Shown piece after piece: positions 41,076 to 49,659 of a DNA stretch of 64,000 bases. Location: NCBI RefSeq assembly GCF_013607875.1, contig NZ_VDES01000001.1:1098073-1162072 (forward strand), written 5' to 3'. Made by a program: the position numbers and the translations under genes. How positions within the stretch are numbered: the first letter of the stretch is position 1; each line of letters opens with the position of its first letter. The notes beneath the pieces are model-generated. The model had not been told where the DNA came from. It searched no databases and was given only the letters and a program-made list of their open reading frames with translations. This DNA is from Blastomonas ursincola (GTDB taxonomy: Bacteria; Pseudomonadota; Alphaproteobacteria; Sphingomonadales; Sphingomonadaceae).

Positions 41076-41807
41076 ATGACGCGGATCGGGATTATCGGGC
41101 TTGCGGGCCGCATGGGCCAGGCGCTGGAAAGTGCGATCGTCGAGGCAGGCGCGAGTGTATCGGGCGGGATCGACAAGGGCGGCGATCCACTGACGCTGGC
41201 GAAGGAGAGCGACGTGCTGGTCGATTTCTCGGTGCCCGCCGCACTCGAAGCGAACCTCGACGCGGCCATCGCGGCGAACATTCCGATCGTCATCGGCACC
41301 ACCGGGCTCGAGGAACGGCACCATTGGCTGATCGACAGCGCGGCGGACAGCATCGCGGTGCTGCAGACCGGCAATACCTCGCTCGGCGTCACCCTGCTCG
41401 CGCATCTGGTGCACGAGGCGGCAACGCGCCTTGGCGAGGATTGGGATATCGAGATTGCCGAGATGCACCACCGTCACAAGGTCGACGCGCCATCGGGCAC
41501 CGCATTGCTGCTCGGCGAGGCGGCGGCGCGCGCGCGTGGGCTCGACCTCGCACGCGACAGCGAGCGCGGGCGCGATGGCGTGACCGGGGCGCGAGCGCGC
41601 GGCGCGATCGGCTTTGCGTCTCTGCGCGGCGGATCGGTGGCGGGCGACCACACCGTGTTCCTGGCGGGCGACAACGAGCGGATCGAACTCACCCATCGCG
41701 CCGAAAGCCGAATGGTGTTCGCGCGCGGGGCAGTCAAGGCGTGCCTGTGGCTGCACAACCAGCCGGCAGGGCGCTACGCCATGCCGCAGGTGCTGGGGCT
41801 CGCCTGA
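41076..41807 (+). CDS. dapB: 4-hydroxy-tetrahydrodipicolinate reductase
   Basis: NAD(P)H-dependent reductase of lysine and diaminopimelate synthesis, 243 residues. The N-terminal nucleotide-binding GLAGRMGQALESAI, the GTTGL segment, and the signature EMHHRHKVDAPSGTAL with catalytic His and Lys are clear. TGAARARGAIGF is slightly changed from the usual GxRxxxxIG but still fits. TGAGGAAAG lies upstream of the ATG. It is divergent from the sirtuin gene. Confidence 0.96.
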   Translation: MTRIGIIGLAGRMGQALESAIVEAGASVSGGIDKGGDPLTLAKESDVLVDFSVPAALEANLDAAIAANIPIVIGTTGLEERHHWLIDSAADSIAVLQTGNTSLGVTLLAHLVHEAATRLGEDWDIEIAEMHHRHKVDAPSGTALLLGEAAARARGLDLARDSERGRDGVTGARARGAIGFASLRGGSVAGDHTVFLAGDNERIELTHRAESRMVFARGAVKACLWLHNQPAGRYAMPQVLGLA

Positions 41808-41878
41808 TCCCGTCGGCTTGACGACCGCTGCGCTGCCGCCTAAACCTGTATTATACAACCAATACAGCGGGGCGCAGC

Positions 41879-43069
41879 ATGGCATTCGATCCGGAAGCGG
41901 CAACCAGGGCCTATATCGACGGGCTGGGCGCGGAAGCGCTCGCGAAATCCGCTGCCTATACCGCGTCGAGCGAATGGATGATCCTGGGCGGACTGGTCGT
42001 CACTTTGGTCATTACCGTCATCCTCGTGCGGCTGCAGCTCACCGATCGCATCTGGGCGCGCCTCGCACGGCGGGGCTGGGCGCTGCGTACCCTGTTGACG
42101 GTCGCGGGCTTCTCGGTGGCCTCCACCGTGATCGGCCTGCCCTGGACGATCTATGCGGACTGGTGGCACGAGAAGAGCTATGGCCTGACCAGCCAGCCGC
42201 TCGGCGATTTCCTGAGCCAGGGCGCGATCGCGATGACGATCAGCACCGTGATGGGCAGCCTTTTCCTGCTCGGCGTCTATGCGCTGATGCGGCGGACGGG
42301 CAGGACCTGGTGGCTCTGGTCCGCCGGCTTTGCCGCGGCGGCGGTATCGGCAGGCCTGCTGCTCGCGCCGACGCTGATCGAGCCGCTGTTCAACCAGTAC
42401 AGGCCGATTCCCGAGGGCCCGGTGCGCGAGGCGGTGCTCGATATGGCCAAGCAGGTCGATATCCCGGCGGATCGGATCTTCATCTATGACGGATCGCGCC
42501 AGTCGAACAATTTCACTGCGAACGTCTCCGGCATCGGCAGCGCCGCGCGGATCGCCATCTCGGATGTCGCGCTGAAACAGGCCTCGCTCGACGAGGTGCG
42601 CGCGGTGACTGGACACGAGATCGGCCATTATGTGCTCGGTCATGTCTGGCGCTCGGTCGGGGTGCTGAGCGTGCTGGTGGTGGCGCTGTTTTTCCTCGCC
42701 GATCGCCTGCACCCGCGCCTTGCCAGGGCGCTGGGCAACCCGACCACCGAGATATCCGATCCGCGCGGGCTGCCGGTGCTGATGCTGGTGCTGTCGATCC
42801 TGGGCACACTGGCCTTGCCGGTGACCAATGCGCTCACCCGGATCGGCGAGAGCGAGGCCGATGCCTATTCGTTGCAGATGGTGAACCTGCCCGATGCGCT
42901 GGCGGGCGCGCTCGTCAAGACCGCCGAATATCGCTATCCGCGCCCGCATCCGCTGCAGGAAATGCTCTTCTACACGCACCCCTCGGTCGAGCGCCGCGTG
43001 CGCAGCGCAATGGAATGGAAGGCGAAACACCCCGCAGGCAAGCCAGCGACCGCCCCGGTCAACCCCTGA
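41879..43069 (+). CDS. M48-family zinc metalloprotease (Ste24/CAAX protease 1-like)
   Basis: Inner-membrane protein of 396 residues with about 5-6 hydrophobic segments. The zinc motif HEIGH is near residue 246 (TGHEIGHYVLGHVW), and the third ligand Glu is in ESEADAYSLQMV. The N-terminal domain (MILGGLVVTLVI, WTIYADWWHEKSYGLT) follows the long Ste24 type rather than HtpX. In bacteria such proteins are quality-control proteases of uncertain substrate. The stop codon overlaps the start of the racemase by one base, so the genes from here to nth are translationally coupled. Confidence 0.88.
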   Translation: MAFDPEAATRAYIDGLGAEALAKSAAYTASSEWMILGGLVVTLVITVILVRLQLTDRIWARLARRGWALRTLLTVAGFSVASTVIGLPWTIYADWWHEKSYGLTSQPLGDFLSQGAIAMTISTVMGSLFLLGVYALMRRTGRTWWLWSAGFAAAAVSAGLLLAPTLIEPLFNQYRPIPEGPVREAVLDMAKQVDIPADRIFIYDGSRQSNNFTANVSGIGSAARIAISDVALKQASLDEVRAVTGHEIGHYVLGHVWRSVGVLSVLVVALFFLADRLHPRLARALGNPTTEISDPRGLPVLMLVLSILGTLALPVTNALTRIGESEADAYSLQMVNLPDALAGALVKTAEYRYPRPHPLQEMLFYTHPSVERRVRSAMEWKAKHPAGKPATAPVNP

Positions 43070-43773
43070 TGCGCACCATCGGCCTGCTCGGCGGAATGAG
43101 CTGGGAAAGCTCGGCCCATTATTATCGCCTGATCAACCAGGCAGTGCGCGAGCGGCTCGGCGGCATGCACAGCGCGGCGAGCGTGATGGTCTCGGTCGAT
43201 TTTGCCGAGATCGAGGCGCTGCAGCACGCAGGCGACTGGGACGCGCTGACCGAACGGATGATCGCCGCTGCGCGCCAGGCCGAAGCCGGCGGGGCCGAAC
43301 TGCTGCTCGTCTGCACCAACACGATGCACCGCATGGCCGATGCGGTACAGGCGGCGATCGGCATTCCGCTGCTGCACATTGCCGATCCGGTCGGCTCCGC
43401 CATCGCTGCGCAGGGGCTGGCCAAAGTCGGGCTGCTCGGCACCGCTTTCACCATGGAACAGCCGTTCCTGCGCAATCGCCTCGCGCAGCGGCACGGGCTG
43501 GAGGTGATCGTCCCCGAAGCGGCGGACCGGCAGGACGTGCACCGCATCATCTATGACGAACTGGTGCGGGGGATCGTGACCGAAGAGTCGCGCGCCACAT
43601 ATCGCGCGATCATGGCACGGCTGGCGGCGGCGGGCGCGCAGGCGATCATCCTGGGCTGTACCGAGATCATGCTGCTGGTGCGCGAGGAAGACAGCTCCGT
43701 GCCGCTGTTCGACACGACCGCGCTGCACGCCCTTGCCGCGGTGGACATGGCTCTGGCACAAGGCGCGGCATGA
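43069..43773 (+). CDS. Aspartate/glutamate racemase family protein
   Basis: A 234-residue cofactor-independent racemase. MRTIGLLGGMSWESSAHYY is a hallmark of the aspartate racemase branch. The two catalytic cysteines are Cys82 (VCTNTMH) and the one in ILGCTEIML near residue 201. Start ATG 43069 overlaps the stop of the M48 gene (TGATG) and its own stop overlaps nth (ATGA), so it sits in a tight three-gene operon. The real substrate, aspartate or another amino acid, cannot be told by eye. Confidence 0.9.
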   Translation: MRTIGLLGGMSWESSAHYYRLINQAVRERLGGMHSAASVMVSVDFAEIEALQHAGDWDALTERMIAAARQAEAGGAELLLVCTNTMHRMADAVQAAIGIPLLHIADPVGSAIAAQGLAKVGLLGTAFTMEQPFLRNRLAQRHGLEVIVPEAADRQDVHRIIYDELVRGIVTEESRATYRAIMARLAAAGAQAIILGCTEIMLLVREEDSSVPLFDTTALHALAAVDMALAQGAA

Positions 43774-44513
43774 ACAAGGCCGACACTTTCGAATTCTACC
43801 GCCGCCTCGCCGAGACCAATCCCGCGCCAGTGACTGAACTGGAATATGGCAACCATTTCCAGCTGCTCGTCGCGGTGGTGCTTTCGGCCCAGGCGACGGA
43901 TGTCGGCGTGAACAAGGCGACGCGCGCGCTGTTCGAGATCGTGAAGACGCCCGAGCAGATGGTCGCGCTCGGCGAAGAGGGCTTGAAGCAGCACATCAAG
44001 ACGATCGGACTGTTCAACAGCAAGGCGAAGAATGTCATCGCGCTGTCCGAGGCGCTGATCGAGCGGCACGGCAGCGAAGTGCCGGAGGATCGCGATGCGC
44101 TCACCGCATTGCCCGGCGTCGGGCGCAAGACCGCCAATGTCGTGCTCAATGCCGCGTTCGGGGCGGAAACCTTTGCGGTCGATACGCATATCTTCCGCGT
44201 CGGCAACCGCACCGGCCTCGCGCCAGGTCGCACGGTGATCGACGTTGAAAAGGCGCTCGACAAGGGCACGCCGGGGCCGTTCCGCGTACACGGCCATCAC
44301 TGGCTGATCCTGCACGGCCGCTATATCTGCAAGGCGCGAAAGCCCGAATGCTGGCGTTGCCCGGTGGCCGATCTGTGCCGCTTCAAGCCCAAGCCCGACG
44401 GCCCCGATGCGCCGATCCCCAAGGCCGCCAAGAAGCACCGCGCCAACAAGCCCGCGCCCGCGCGAAGGAAGCGTGTGCCCGCCAAGACAGCGGCACCAAT
44501 CGCATCCGGCTGA
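43770..44513 (+). CDS. nth: Endonuclease III
   Basis: DNA glycosylase/AP-lyase for oxidised pyrimidines. The helix-hairpin-helix LPGVGRKTANVVL carries Lys120, and Asp138 is in VDTHIFRV; the 4Fe-4S cluster cysteines at 187, 194, 197 and 203 have the exact C-x6-C-x2-C-x5-C spacing. After residue 205 a Lys/Pro/Ala-rich basic tail extends the 247-residue protein beyond the usual ~211, probably adding DNA affinity. ATGA overlap with the racemase shows coupling. Confidence 0.96.
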   Translation: MNKADTFEFYRRLAETNPAPVTELEYGNHFQLLVAVVLSAQATDVGVNKATRALFEIVKTPEQMVALGEEGLKQHIKTIGLFNSKAKNVIALSEALIERHGSEVPEDRDALTALPGVGRKTANVVLNAAFGAETFAVDTHIFRVGNRTGLAPGRTVIDVEKALDKGTPGPFRVHGHHWLILHGRYICKARKPECWRCPVADLCRFKPKPDGPDAPIPKAAKKHRANKPAPARRKRVPAKTAAPIASG

Positions 44514-44593
44514 CCCACCGATTTCGGGCGCATTGCGCGCCGATCCGGTCTATGGTTCCAGTCCGGGCGCTCCGCCTGGACAAGGAACAGACC

Positions 44594-44722
44594 ATGGCTA
44601 AGGGCCAGAAGAAATCGAACCGCGAAGTCCGCAAGCCCAAGGCCGAAAAGCCCAAGCCCCAGAACGCCTCCAATCCGTCGACCAAGCCCGGTGGACTGAA
44701 CATCGTTACCCTGAAGAGCTAA
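44594..44722 (+). CDS. Small Lys/Pro-rich basic protein (42 aa)
   Basis: A 42-residue protein starting MAKGQKKSNREVRKPKAEKP and ending PGGLNIVTLKS. It is very basic and probably unstructured. AGGAACAG lies 5 bases upstream of the ATG, and the coding frame has normal high-GC codon use. A gene of this length and sequence type is known to me only as an unnamed conserved alphaproteobacterial product; function unknown, nucleic-acid or ribosome contact is a guess. It sits between nth and the PhnA-like gene, in the same direction. Confidence 0.7.
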   Translation: MAKGQKKSNREVRKPKAEKPKPQNASNPSTKPGGLNIVTLKS

Positions 44723-44732
44723 AAGAGCGCCC

Positions 44733-45041
44733 ATGTCGACACCCGATGGCGAGGACTATGTCTATGACGAGGCGAGCGGCGAATGGATCGCGCCCGGCGA
44801 AGCGGTCGCCGCGGCGGGCGAAGAGGGCATCGAGGTCCGCGATGCGGTCGGCAACCTGCTCGCCGATGGCGACCAGGTTACGCTGATCAAGGACCTGAAG
44901 GTCAAGGGCGCGGGCCAGACGCTGAAGCGCGGCACCTTGATCAAGTCTATCCGACTGACCGGCGACGCGCAGGAAATCGACTGCCGCTTCGACGGCATCA
45001 AGGGCCTGGTGCTCCGCGCCGAGTTCGTCCGCAAGCGGTAG
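44733..45041 (+). CDS. PhnA-type (YjdM C-terminal domain) protein
   Basis: A 102-residue protein. The C-terminal domain (VRDAVGNLLADGDQVTLIKD, then LKVKGAGQTLKRGTLIKSIR) is the PhnA/YjdM fold. The N-terminal zinc ribbon found in E. coli YjdM is absent; instead there is a short acidic stretch. Despite the historical name, PhnA proteins are not shown to act in phosphonate use. It follows the 42-residue gene by 10 bases and precedes the DoxX-like gene. Confidence 0.85.
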   Translation: MSTPDGEDYVYDEASGEWIAPGEAVAAAGEEGIEVRDAVGNLLADGDQVTLIKDLKVKGAGQTLKRGTLIKSIRLTGDAQEIDCRFDGIKGLVLRAEFVRKR

Positions 45042-45048
45042 ACGCCCC

Positions 45049-45456
45049 GTGCCTCGGCAATCTCCCGTCCGCACGGGCTTTCGCTGGCTGCTGGCGCTGA
45101 TCTATCTCGCGGCGGGCGTGATCCATATCCGTTCGCCCGGCGGCTTTGTCGCGATCACGCCCGATTGGGTGCCCAGCCCGCACGCGGTGGTGTTCTGGAC
45201 CGGGGTCGCGGAAATCGCAGGCGCGATCGGGCTGATGATCCCGCGCCTGCGCCGGGCCGCGGGCATCGGGCTGGCGCTTTACGCGCTGTGCGTTTGGCCC
45301 GCCAATCTCAACCATGCGATCAATGACATCGCCATCGGCGGCAACCGCCTGCCCTGGGCTTATCACGGCCCGCGCCTGATGCTGCAGCCGCTGATCATCT
45401 GGTGGGCGTTGTGGGTCGGCGGGGTGACCGACTGGCCGTTCAGGAAACGCCGCTGA
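45049..45456 (+). CDS. DoxX-family membrane protein
   Basis: A 135-residue inner-membrane protein with four hydrophobic segments: WLLALIYLAAGVIHI, AVVFWTGVAEIAGAIGLMI, AAGIGLALYALCVWP and a last one near PLIIWWALWVG. IYLAAGVIHI and GVAEIAGAIGLMIP are DoxX-like signatures. The start appears to be GTG 45049, only 7 bases after the PhnA stop, so it is translationally linked. Function of this branch unknown. Confidence 0.75.
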   Translation: MPRQSPVRTGFRWLLALIYLAAGVIHIRSPGGFVAITPDWVPSPHAVVFWTGVAEIAGAIGLMIPRLRRAAGIGLALYALCVWPANLNHAINDIAIGGNRLPWAYHGPRLMLQPLIIWWALWVGGVTDWPFRKRR

Positions 45457-45462
45457 GCGCGG

Positions 45463-45924
45463 TCAGCCGGCCCCGCCAGGCGCAGCCAGCATAGCCACCA
45501 GCTTGCGAACGCCTTCGCGAAGCTGGTCGAGCCCCTCGGGCGAGCGACCGCCTGCGATCGTTTCGGGCACGTGCAGCGCGTCGGCGCGCAGCGCCCTGCC
45601 CCGCTCGGTCAGGCCGATCAGCACGCGCCGCTCATCCTCGGCATCGCGGGTGCGCCTGACAAGGCCGGCCTGCTCCATCCGCTTGAGCAGCGGGGTCAGC
45701 GTCCCGCTGTCCAGATAGAGCCGCGCGCCCAGCGCTCCGACCGTCTGCGGCTCCTCTTCCCACAGCACCAGCATGACCAGATATTGCGGGTAGGTGAGAC
45801 CCAGCGGCCTCAGCACCGGGCCGTAAAGCCGGTTCAGCAGGTTGGTGGCAGCGTAGAGCGGAAAGCACACCTGCCGATCGAGCAGAAGCGGATCATCGCC
45901 CGGCGCTGCCACCTTACCGGTCAT
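45463..45924 (-). CDS. ohrR: MarR-family peroxide sensor OhrR
   Basis: A 153-residue winged-helix repressor. Cys20 in RQVCFPLYAATN is the reactive cysteine of the OhrR subgroup, which senses organic hydroperoxides; LYLDSGTLTPLLKRMEQAGLV is the recognition-helix region and DERRVLIGLTERG is typical of MarR wing. It overlaps the stop of ohr by 4 bases (ATGA), so ohr-ohrR is one operon. It presumably binds the palindrome at 46388-46415 and is released on oxidation. Confidence 0.95.
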   Translation of the reverse strand: MTGKVAAPGDDPLLLDRQVCFPLYAATNLLNRLYGPVLRPLGLTYPQYLVMLVLWEEEPQTVGALGARLYLDSGTLTPLLKRMEQAGLVRRTRDAEDERRVLIGLTERGRALRADALHVPETIAGGRSPEGLDQLREGVRKLVAMLAAPGGAG

Positions 45925-46346
45925 TGCGCGAACACGCTGATCTTGACGTCGACATTGCCGCGGATCGCGTTCGAATAGGGGCAGACCGCGTGCGCCGCCT
46001 GGACGATCTCCTCGGCCTTCGCCTGGTCGACCCCGGTGATCTCGACCTCGAGCGCGACCGCGAGCTGGAAGCCGCCCTGTTCGGTCGGCAGCAGACTGAC
46101 CTCGGCCGCGACCTCGATATCGCTATCCTTGACCTTGTCGGCCTTGCCGCGCGTCACATGGATGACGGCGTTCTCGAAACAGGCGGCATAGCCTGCGGCG
46201 AACAGCTGTTCGGGATTGGTCGCGCCGCCCTTGCCGCCCAGCTCCTTGGGCATGGCGAGTGCGAGGTCGAGAATGCCGTCCTCGCTCTTGATGGTACCGC
46301 TGCGGCCACCATAGGCGTTGACGCGCGTGGTGTAGAGAGTGCTCAT
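45921..46346 (-). CDS. ohr: Organic hydroperoxide resistance protein Ohr
   Basis: A 141-residue thiol peroxidase that reduces lipid and organic hydroperoxides. Cys56 (AACFENAV, the peroxidatic cysteine) and Cys122 (AVCPYSNAIRGN, the resolving one) are in the standard positions; TTRVNAYGGRSG opens the protein. AAGGAG is 8 bases before ATG 46346, which fixes the start. First gene of the ohr-ohrR operon. Confidence 0.97.
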   Translation of the reverse strand: MSTLYTTRVNAYGGRSGTIKSEDGILDLALAMPKELGGKGGATNPEQLFAAGYAACFENAVIHVTRGKADKVKDSDIEVAAEVSLLPTEQGGFQLAVALEVEITGVDQAKAEEIVQAAHAVCPYSNAIRGNVDVKISVFAQ

Positions 46347-46387
46347 GGTCTGCTCCTTGTTGTCCGTGTATGACCGATAGATAGGAA

Positions 46388-46415
46388 GCAATTATATTGT
46401 GTGCAATATAATTGC
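46388..46415 (-). promoter_or_regulatory. OhrR operator (perfect inverted repeat)
   Basis: Two 12-base perfect arms GCAATTATATTG and CAATATAATTGC with a 4-base centre TGTG, about 42-70 bases upstream of the ohr start. OhrR operators in other bacteria are similar AT-rich dyads with CAATT cores. Confidence 0.88.
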
Positions 46416-46441
46416 TCGCGAAGAGGTCACATTTTTTTCGA

Positions 46442-46957
46442 TCAATCCCTTCGCGTGATCGTCTCGTGCAGCCGGGCGACCAGAATGCCCGATTTGCGGA
46501 TCGACATGCGGTTCTGGACCGTGCGGCCATCGGGCATGGCGAACAGCCATTGGTGCGCGGTCAGATCGCCCTTCATGCGAAAGCGCAGTTCGAGGCAATT
46601 GCCGCGCACCGCGCCCTCGACCGGACCTGCCGCATCGGACAGACTGCCGGCATAGCGCCCCGGCGCGACCTCGCGCAGCCGCCACTGGCGCGTGGTGGCC
46701 TTGCGGCCTGGCTCGGTGATGATCTGGTCGACCACGATCGTTCCGTCTTCTGCCTGGTGACCGGTGCTTTGGACATGCACCGGACGTGTCTTGCGGAACG
46801 CGATTTTGAGCCGCCCCTCGCCCGCACTCGCTCCAACAAAGGCGCGCGCGACATCGAAGGTGGGCGCATCGCTCGCGAGGCCTGGGCGCCCCGATGCGCC
46901 GACGCAGCCGGTCAGCGCGATCAGGACTGGAAGCAGCGAGAGATGTACGCGCGTCAT
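46442..46957 (-). CDS. DUF3833-like lipoprotein
   Basis: A 171-residue protein with lipobox LTGC (VLIALTGCVGA, Cys at residue 18), so predicted lipid-anchored. RQWRLREVAPGRYAGSLSDAAG and the preceding segments match the DUF3833 family, which has a lipocalin-like beta fold and no known function. It lies 26 bases beyond the ohr operator on the same strand, with its own promoter region implied. Confidence 0.75.
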   Translation of the reverse strand: MTRVHLSLLPVLIALTGCVGASGRPGLASDAPTFDVARAFVGASAGEGRLKIAFRKTRPVHVQSTGHQAEDGTIVVDQIITEPGRKATTRQWRLREVAPGRYAGSLSDAAGPVEGAVRGNCLELRFRMKGDLTAHQWLFAMPDGRTVQNRMSIRKSGILVARLHETITRRD

Positions 46958-47057
46958 CGGGCCAGGCTAACCGAGATCGGGAGACGGCTCCAGCCTATCG
47001 CCATTCGGAATTTTCGTGATCTGCCCCGTTGATCTCGTGCGGCGCTTGCGTCACTAG

Positions 47058-47075
47058 GCGGCAGGCGCCTGCCGC
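47058..47075. repeat. Perfect 18-base GC palindrome
   Basis: GCGGCAGGCGCCTGCCGC is fully self-complementary, in the divergent gap between the lipoprotein and acyltransferase genes, about 45 bases before the latter. It could be a terminator stem or a protein site. Confidence 0.45.
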
Positions 47076-47119
47076 TACGGCTATCACGCTGGAGGAGGCA
47101 AGGCGCGACCGGGGGTAGG

Positions 47120-47725
47120 ATGACCAAGGCAAGCCAGGCGTCGCGCTCGCGCGAGCCTTCGACCGCGCATCTCGGCTGGATGGCGCGCACGCTCTATGCG
47201 CTGCTGATGTTCATCTATCGCCGCCACCGGTTCACGGCAGTGGGCACGCCGCCGCTCGACCGGCGTTATGTCATCATCGCGGTGCCGCATACCAGCAACT
47301 GGGATTTTCCCAATTACATGGGGGTGACGCGCGAACTGGGGCTGCAGACGCATTTCATGGCCAAGACCTCGCTGTTCCGCTGGCCGTTCGGCAATTTCAT
47401 GCGGCAGATGGGTGGCGTCCCCGTCGATCGCAGCGCGGCGGGCGACATGGTGCAGCAGATGATCGCCGAATTCGCCACCCGCGAGGACTTCATCCTGACG
47501 ATCGCGCCCGAAGGCACGCGCAAGACCGTCGACGCCTGGCGCACCGGATTCTACCGCATCGCGCATGGCGCGGGCGTGCCGATCGTCTGCGGGTTCATGG
47601 ATTATGGCAACCGGCGCGCAGGCCTGGGCCCGGTCATCCACCCGACCGGCGATTACGAGAAGGACATGGCCCCCGCCTTCGCCTTCTATTCGGCGATGGC
47701 GGGGCGCAATGCGGTGCACAAATAG
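47120..47725 (+). CDS. 1-acyl-glycerol-3-phosphate acyltransferase family protein
   Basis: A 201-residue acyltransferase of the PlsC/lysophospholipid family. The catalytic HX4D motif is present as HTSNWD (VPHTSNWDFPNYMG), and the second motif as IAPEGTRK. There is one weakly hydrophobic segment near residue 20, so it may be a peripheral membrane enzyme. The short length fits the branch seen in many sphingomonads, often annotated glycerol acyltransferase. A perfect palindrome lies upstream. Confidence 0.85.
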   Translation: MTKASQASRSREPSTAHLGWMARTLYALLMFIYRRHRFTAVGTPPLDRRYVIIAVPHTSNWDFPNYMGVTRELGLQTHFMAKTSLFRWPFGNFMRQMGGVPVDRSAAGDMVQQMIAEFATREDFILTIAPEGTRKTVDAWRTGFYRIAHGAGVPIVCGFMDYGNRRAGLGPVIHPTGDYEKDMAPAFAFYSAMAGRNAVHK

Positions 47726-47746
47726 CGCCTGAGGCGCCAGGGCTGA

Positions 47747-48754
47747 TCAGCCCTGATGCGCGAGATCGGGGCGGCCGAGATCGCCCTGCCCCACCGTGCT
47801 GCTCGCCATTTCGAGCATCCGGTCGAGCGACTTCTTCGCCTGGAGGCGCAGTTCCTCGTCCAGCTCGATCCGCGGCTCCAGGTCGCGCAGCGCGACATAG
47901 AGCTTTTCCATCGTGTTGAGCGCCATGTACGGGCAGATATTGCAGTTGCAGTTGCCGTCCGCGCCCGGCGCGCCGATGAACGTCTTTTCCGGCACCGCCT
48001 TTTCCATCTGGTGGATGATGTGCGGTTCGGTCGCAACGATCACCACCTCGCTCGGCGTTTCCTTGGCGAATTTCAGGATCGCACTGGTCGATCCGACCAT
48101 ATCGGCATGGTCGATGATATGCGCGGGGCATTCGGGATGCGCGGCGACTGGCGCGTCGGGATATTGCGCCTTGAGCTTGAGCAGCTCGGTCTCGCTGAAC
48201 GCCTCGTGCACGATGCACACGCCCGGCCAGAGCAGCATCTCGCGGCCCAGCTTGCGCTGGAGATAACCGCCCAGATGCTTGTCGGGGCCGAAGATGATCT
48301 TCTGATCTACCGGGATCTGGCTCAGGATCTTTTCCGCCGAGGACGAGGTGACGATGATGTCGCTCAGCGCCTTCACCTCGGTCGAACAGTTGATGTACGT
48401 CAGCGCGATATGGTCGGGATGCTGCGCGCGGAAGGCGGCGAACTTGTCCGGCGGGCAGCTGTCCTCGAGCGAACAGCCCGCGTCCAGGTCCGGCAGCACG
48501 ACGATCTTGTCGGGCGAGAGGATCTTGGCGGTCTCGGCCATGAACTTGACGCCGCAAAAGGCGATAACGTCCGCATCGGTCTCCGCCGCGATCCGCGACA
48601 GTTCCAGCGAATCCCCGACGAAATCGGCGAGATCCTGAAGTTCGGGCTTCTGGTAGTAATGCGCCAGGATGACCGCGTTCTTCTCCTTGCGCAGCCGGTC
48701 GATTTCGGCGCGCAGGTCGAGGCCTGAGAGATTTTCGCGGGGTTGTGCAGTCAT
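47747..48754 (-). CDS. nadA: Quinolinate synthase NadA
   Basis: A 335-residue 4Fe-4S enzyme that condenses iminoaspartate with dihydroxyacetone phosphate into quinolinate for NAD synthesis. Cluster and active-site segments seen: ILAHYYQKPELQDLADF, FCGVKFMAETAKILSP, INCSTEVKA and the C-terminal CNCNICPYMALNTMEK with the third cluster cysteine. No nadB or nadC lies next to it. Confidence 0.97.
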   Translation of the reverse strand: MTAQPRENLSGLDLRAEIDRLRKEKNAVILAHYYQKPELQDLADFVGDSLELSRIAAETDADVIAFCGVKFMAETAKILSPDKIVVLPDLDAGCSLEDSCPPDKFAAFRAQHPDHIALTYINCSTEVKALSDIIVTSSSAEKILSQIPVDQKIIFGPDKHLGGYLQRKLGREMLLWPGVCIVHEAFSETELLKLKAQYPDAPVAAHPECPAHIIDHADMVGSTSAILKFAKETPSEVVIVATEPHIIHQMEKAVPEKTFIGAPGADGNCNCNICPYMALNTMEKLYVALRDLEPRIELDEELRLQAKKSLDRMLEMASSTVGQGDLGRPDLAHQG

Positions 48755-48839
48755 GGCATTTCCTCAACACGGGGCACCGATGCCCCTCGCGCCCCTGTCT
48801 AGACGTGCGGCAAGCCAAGGGCAAATGGTCGATGGCGCG

Positions 48840-49610
48840 TTACATGGGGGGCGGCGGCGGAAATGCCATACCTGCAATAACTTCGCCCGGATGCCCTGCG
48901 ACCGTCCAGGCATAGATCGCATCGCCCAGCGCGGTCGGCGCGATCAGGTTGACCACCGGGATCGGCAGCGCGATCGCGACCATGCCCCACAGATAGGCGG
49001 GATGGAAACGGATGCCGTGCCGCCAATCGCGGACGATCCCCGCCACCGGAAAGATCAATGCGACCAGCAGCGGGATTTCCCAGGCGTGCGGGACCAGCAG
49101 CGGTGTCGGCAGCAGGCGGCCAAGGCCGGGGTTGAGCAGGCTGGTCATGGCGCAGAGCTGCAGCCGCATATGCCAGTCCGGCTGATGCCGCAGCCGAAGC
49201 GCCGCGACGATCAGACATCCGAACATCAGCAGGTTGAACGGATTGGCGATCAGGAAATGCTGCGGCTGGAAGAAGAACGGGGTGATGCCGCGCTGCACCA
49301 CATCGATGGTGATCCAGAAACCTAGCGCCATCATCAGCACCACCCAGACGGCGGTGATCCGCCCGAGCAGGCGGTGCGCGCTGTGCGGCCCCTGCACCGC
49401 CAGCCAGGCCTGGGCAGTGAACAGCAGCACCCAGCCCATGAACACCACGCCGTGCACATGGACCAGCGGCCGTGCGGCAAAGGTCGATCGCCCCATGGCG
49501 AGGTGCAGGCTGAAGCCCGCAACCACGACCAACGCCATGATGGTCGCCGACCAGGCATAAAAGGGTTCGGCCTCAGCCGAACGTTGTCGCAGAACGCCGG
49601 TAACCGCCAT
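48840..49610 (-). CDS. Multi-pass membrane protein, function unknown
   Basis: A 256-residue protein with about seven hydrophobic segments, starting after a short soluble N-terminus (MAVTGVLRQRSAEAEP) and ending GMAFPPPPPM. HVHGVVFMGWVLLFTAQAWL and LLGRITAVWVVLMMALGFW suggest a membrane cofactor-binding protein with conserved histidines, but I do not recognise the family. ATG 49610 has GGGGGAG 7 bases upstream. It lies between nadA and the MBL hydrolase gene, all on the minus strand. Confidence 0.65.
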   Translation of the reverse strand: MAVTGVLRQRSAEAEPFYAWSATIMALVVVAGFSLHLAMGRSTFAARPLVHVHGVVFMGWVLLFTAQAWLAVQGPHSAHRLLGRITAVWVVLMMALGFWITIDVVQRGITPFFFQPQHFLIANPFNLLMFGCLIVAALRLRHQPDWHMRLQLCAMTSLLNPGLGRLLPTPLLVPHAWEIPLLVALIFPVAGIVRDWRHGIRFHPAYLWGMVAIALPIPVVNLIAPTALGDAIYAWTVAGHPGEVIAGMAFPPPPPM

Positions 49611-49659
49611 GTTTCGACTCCCCCCGGACCCGGCGAGAGCATAACGCGGAACCAGCGAT

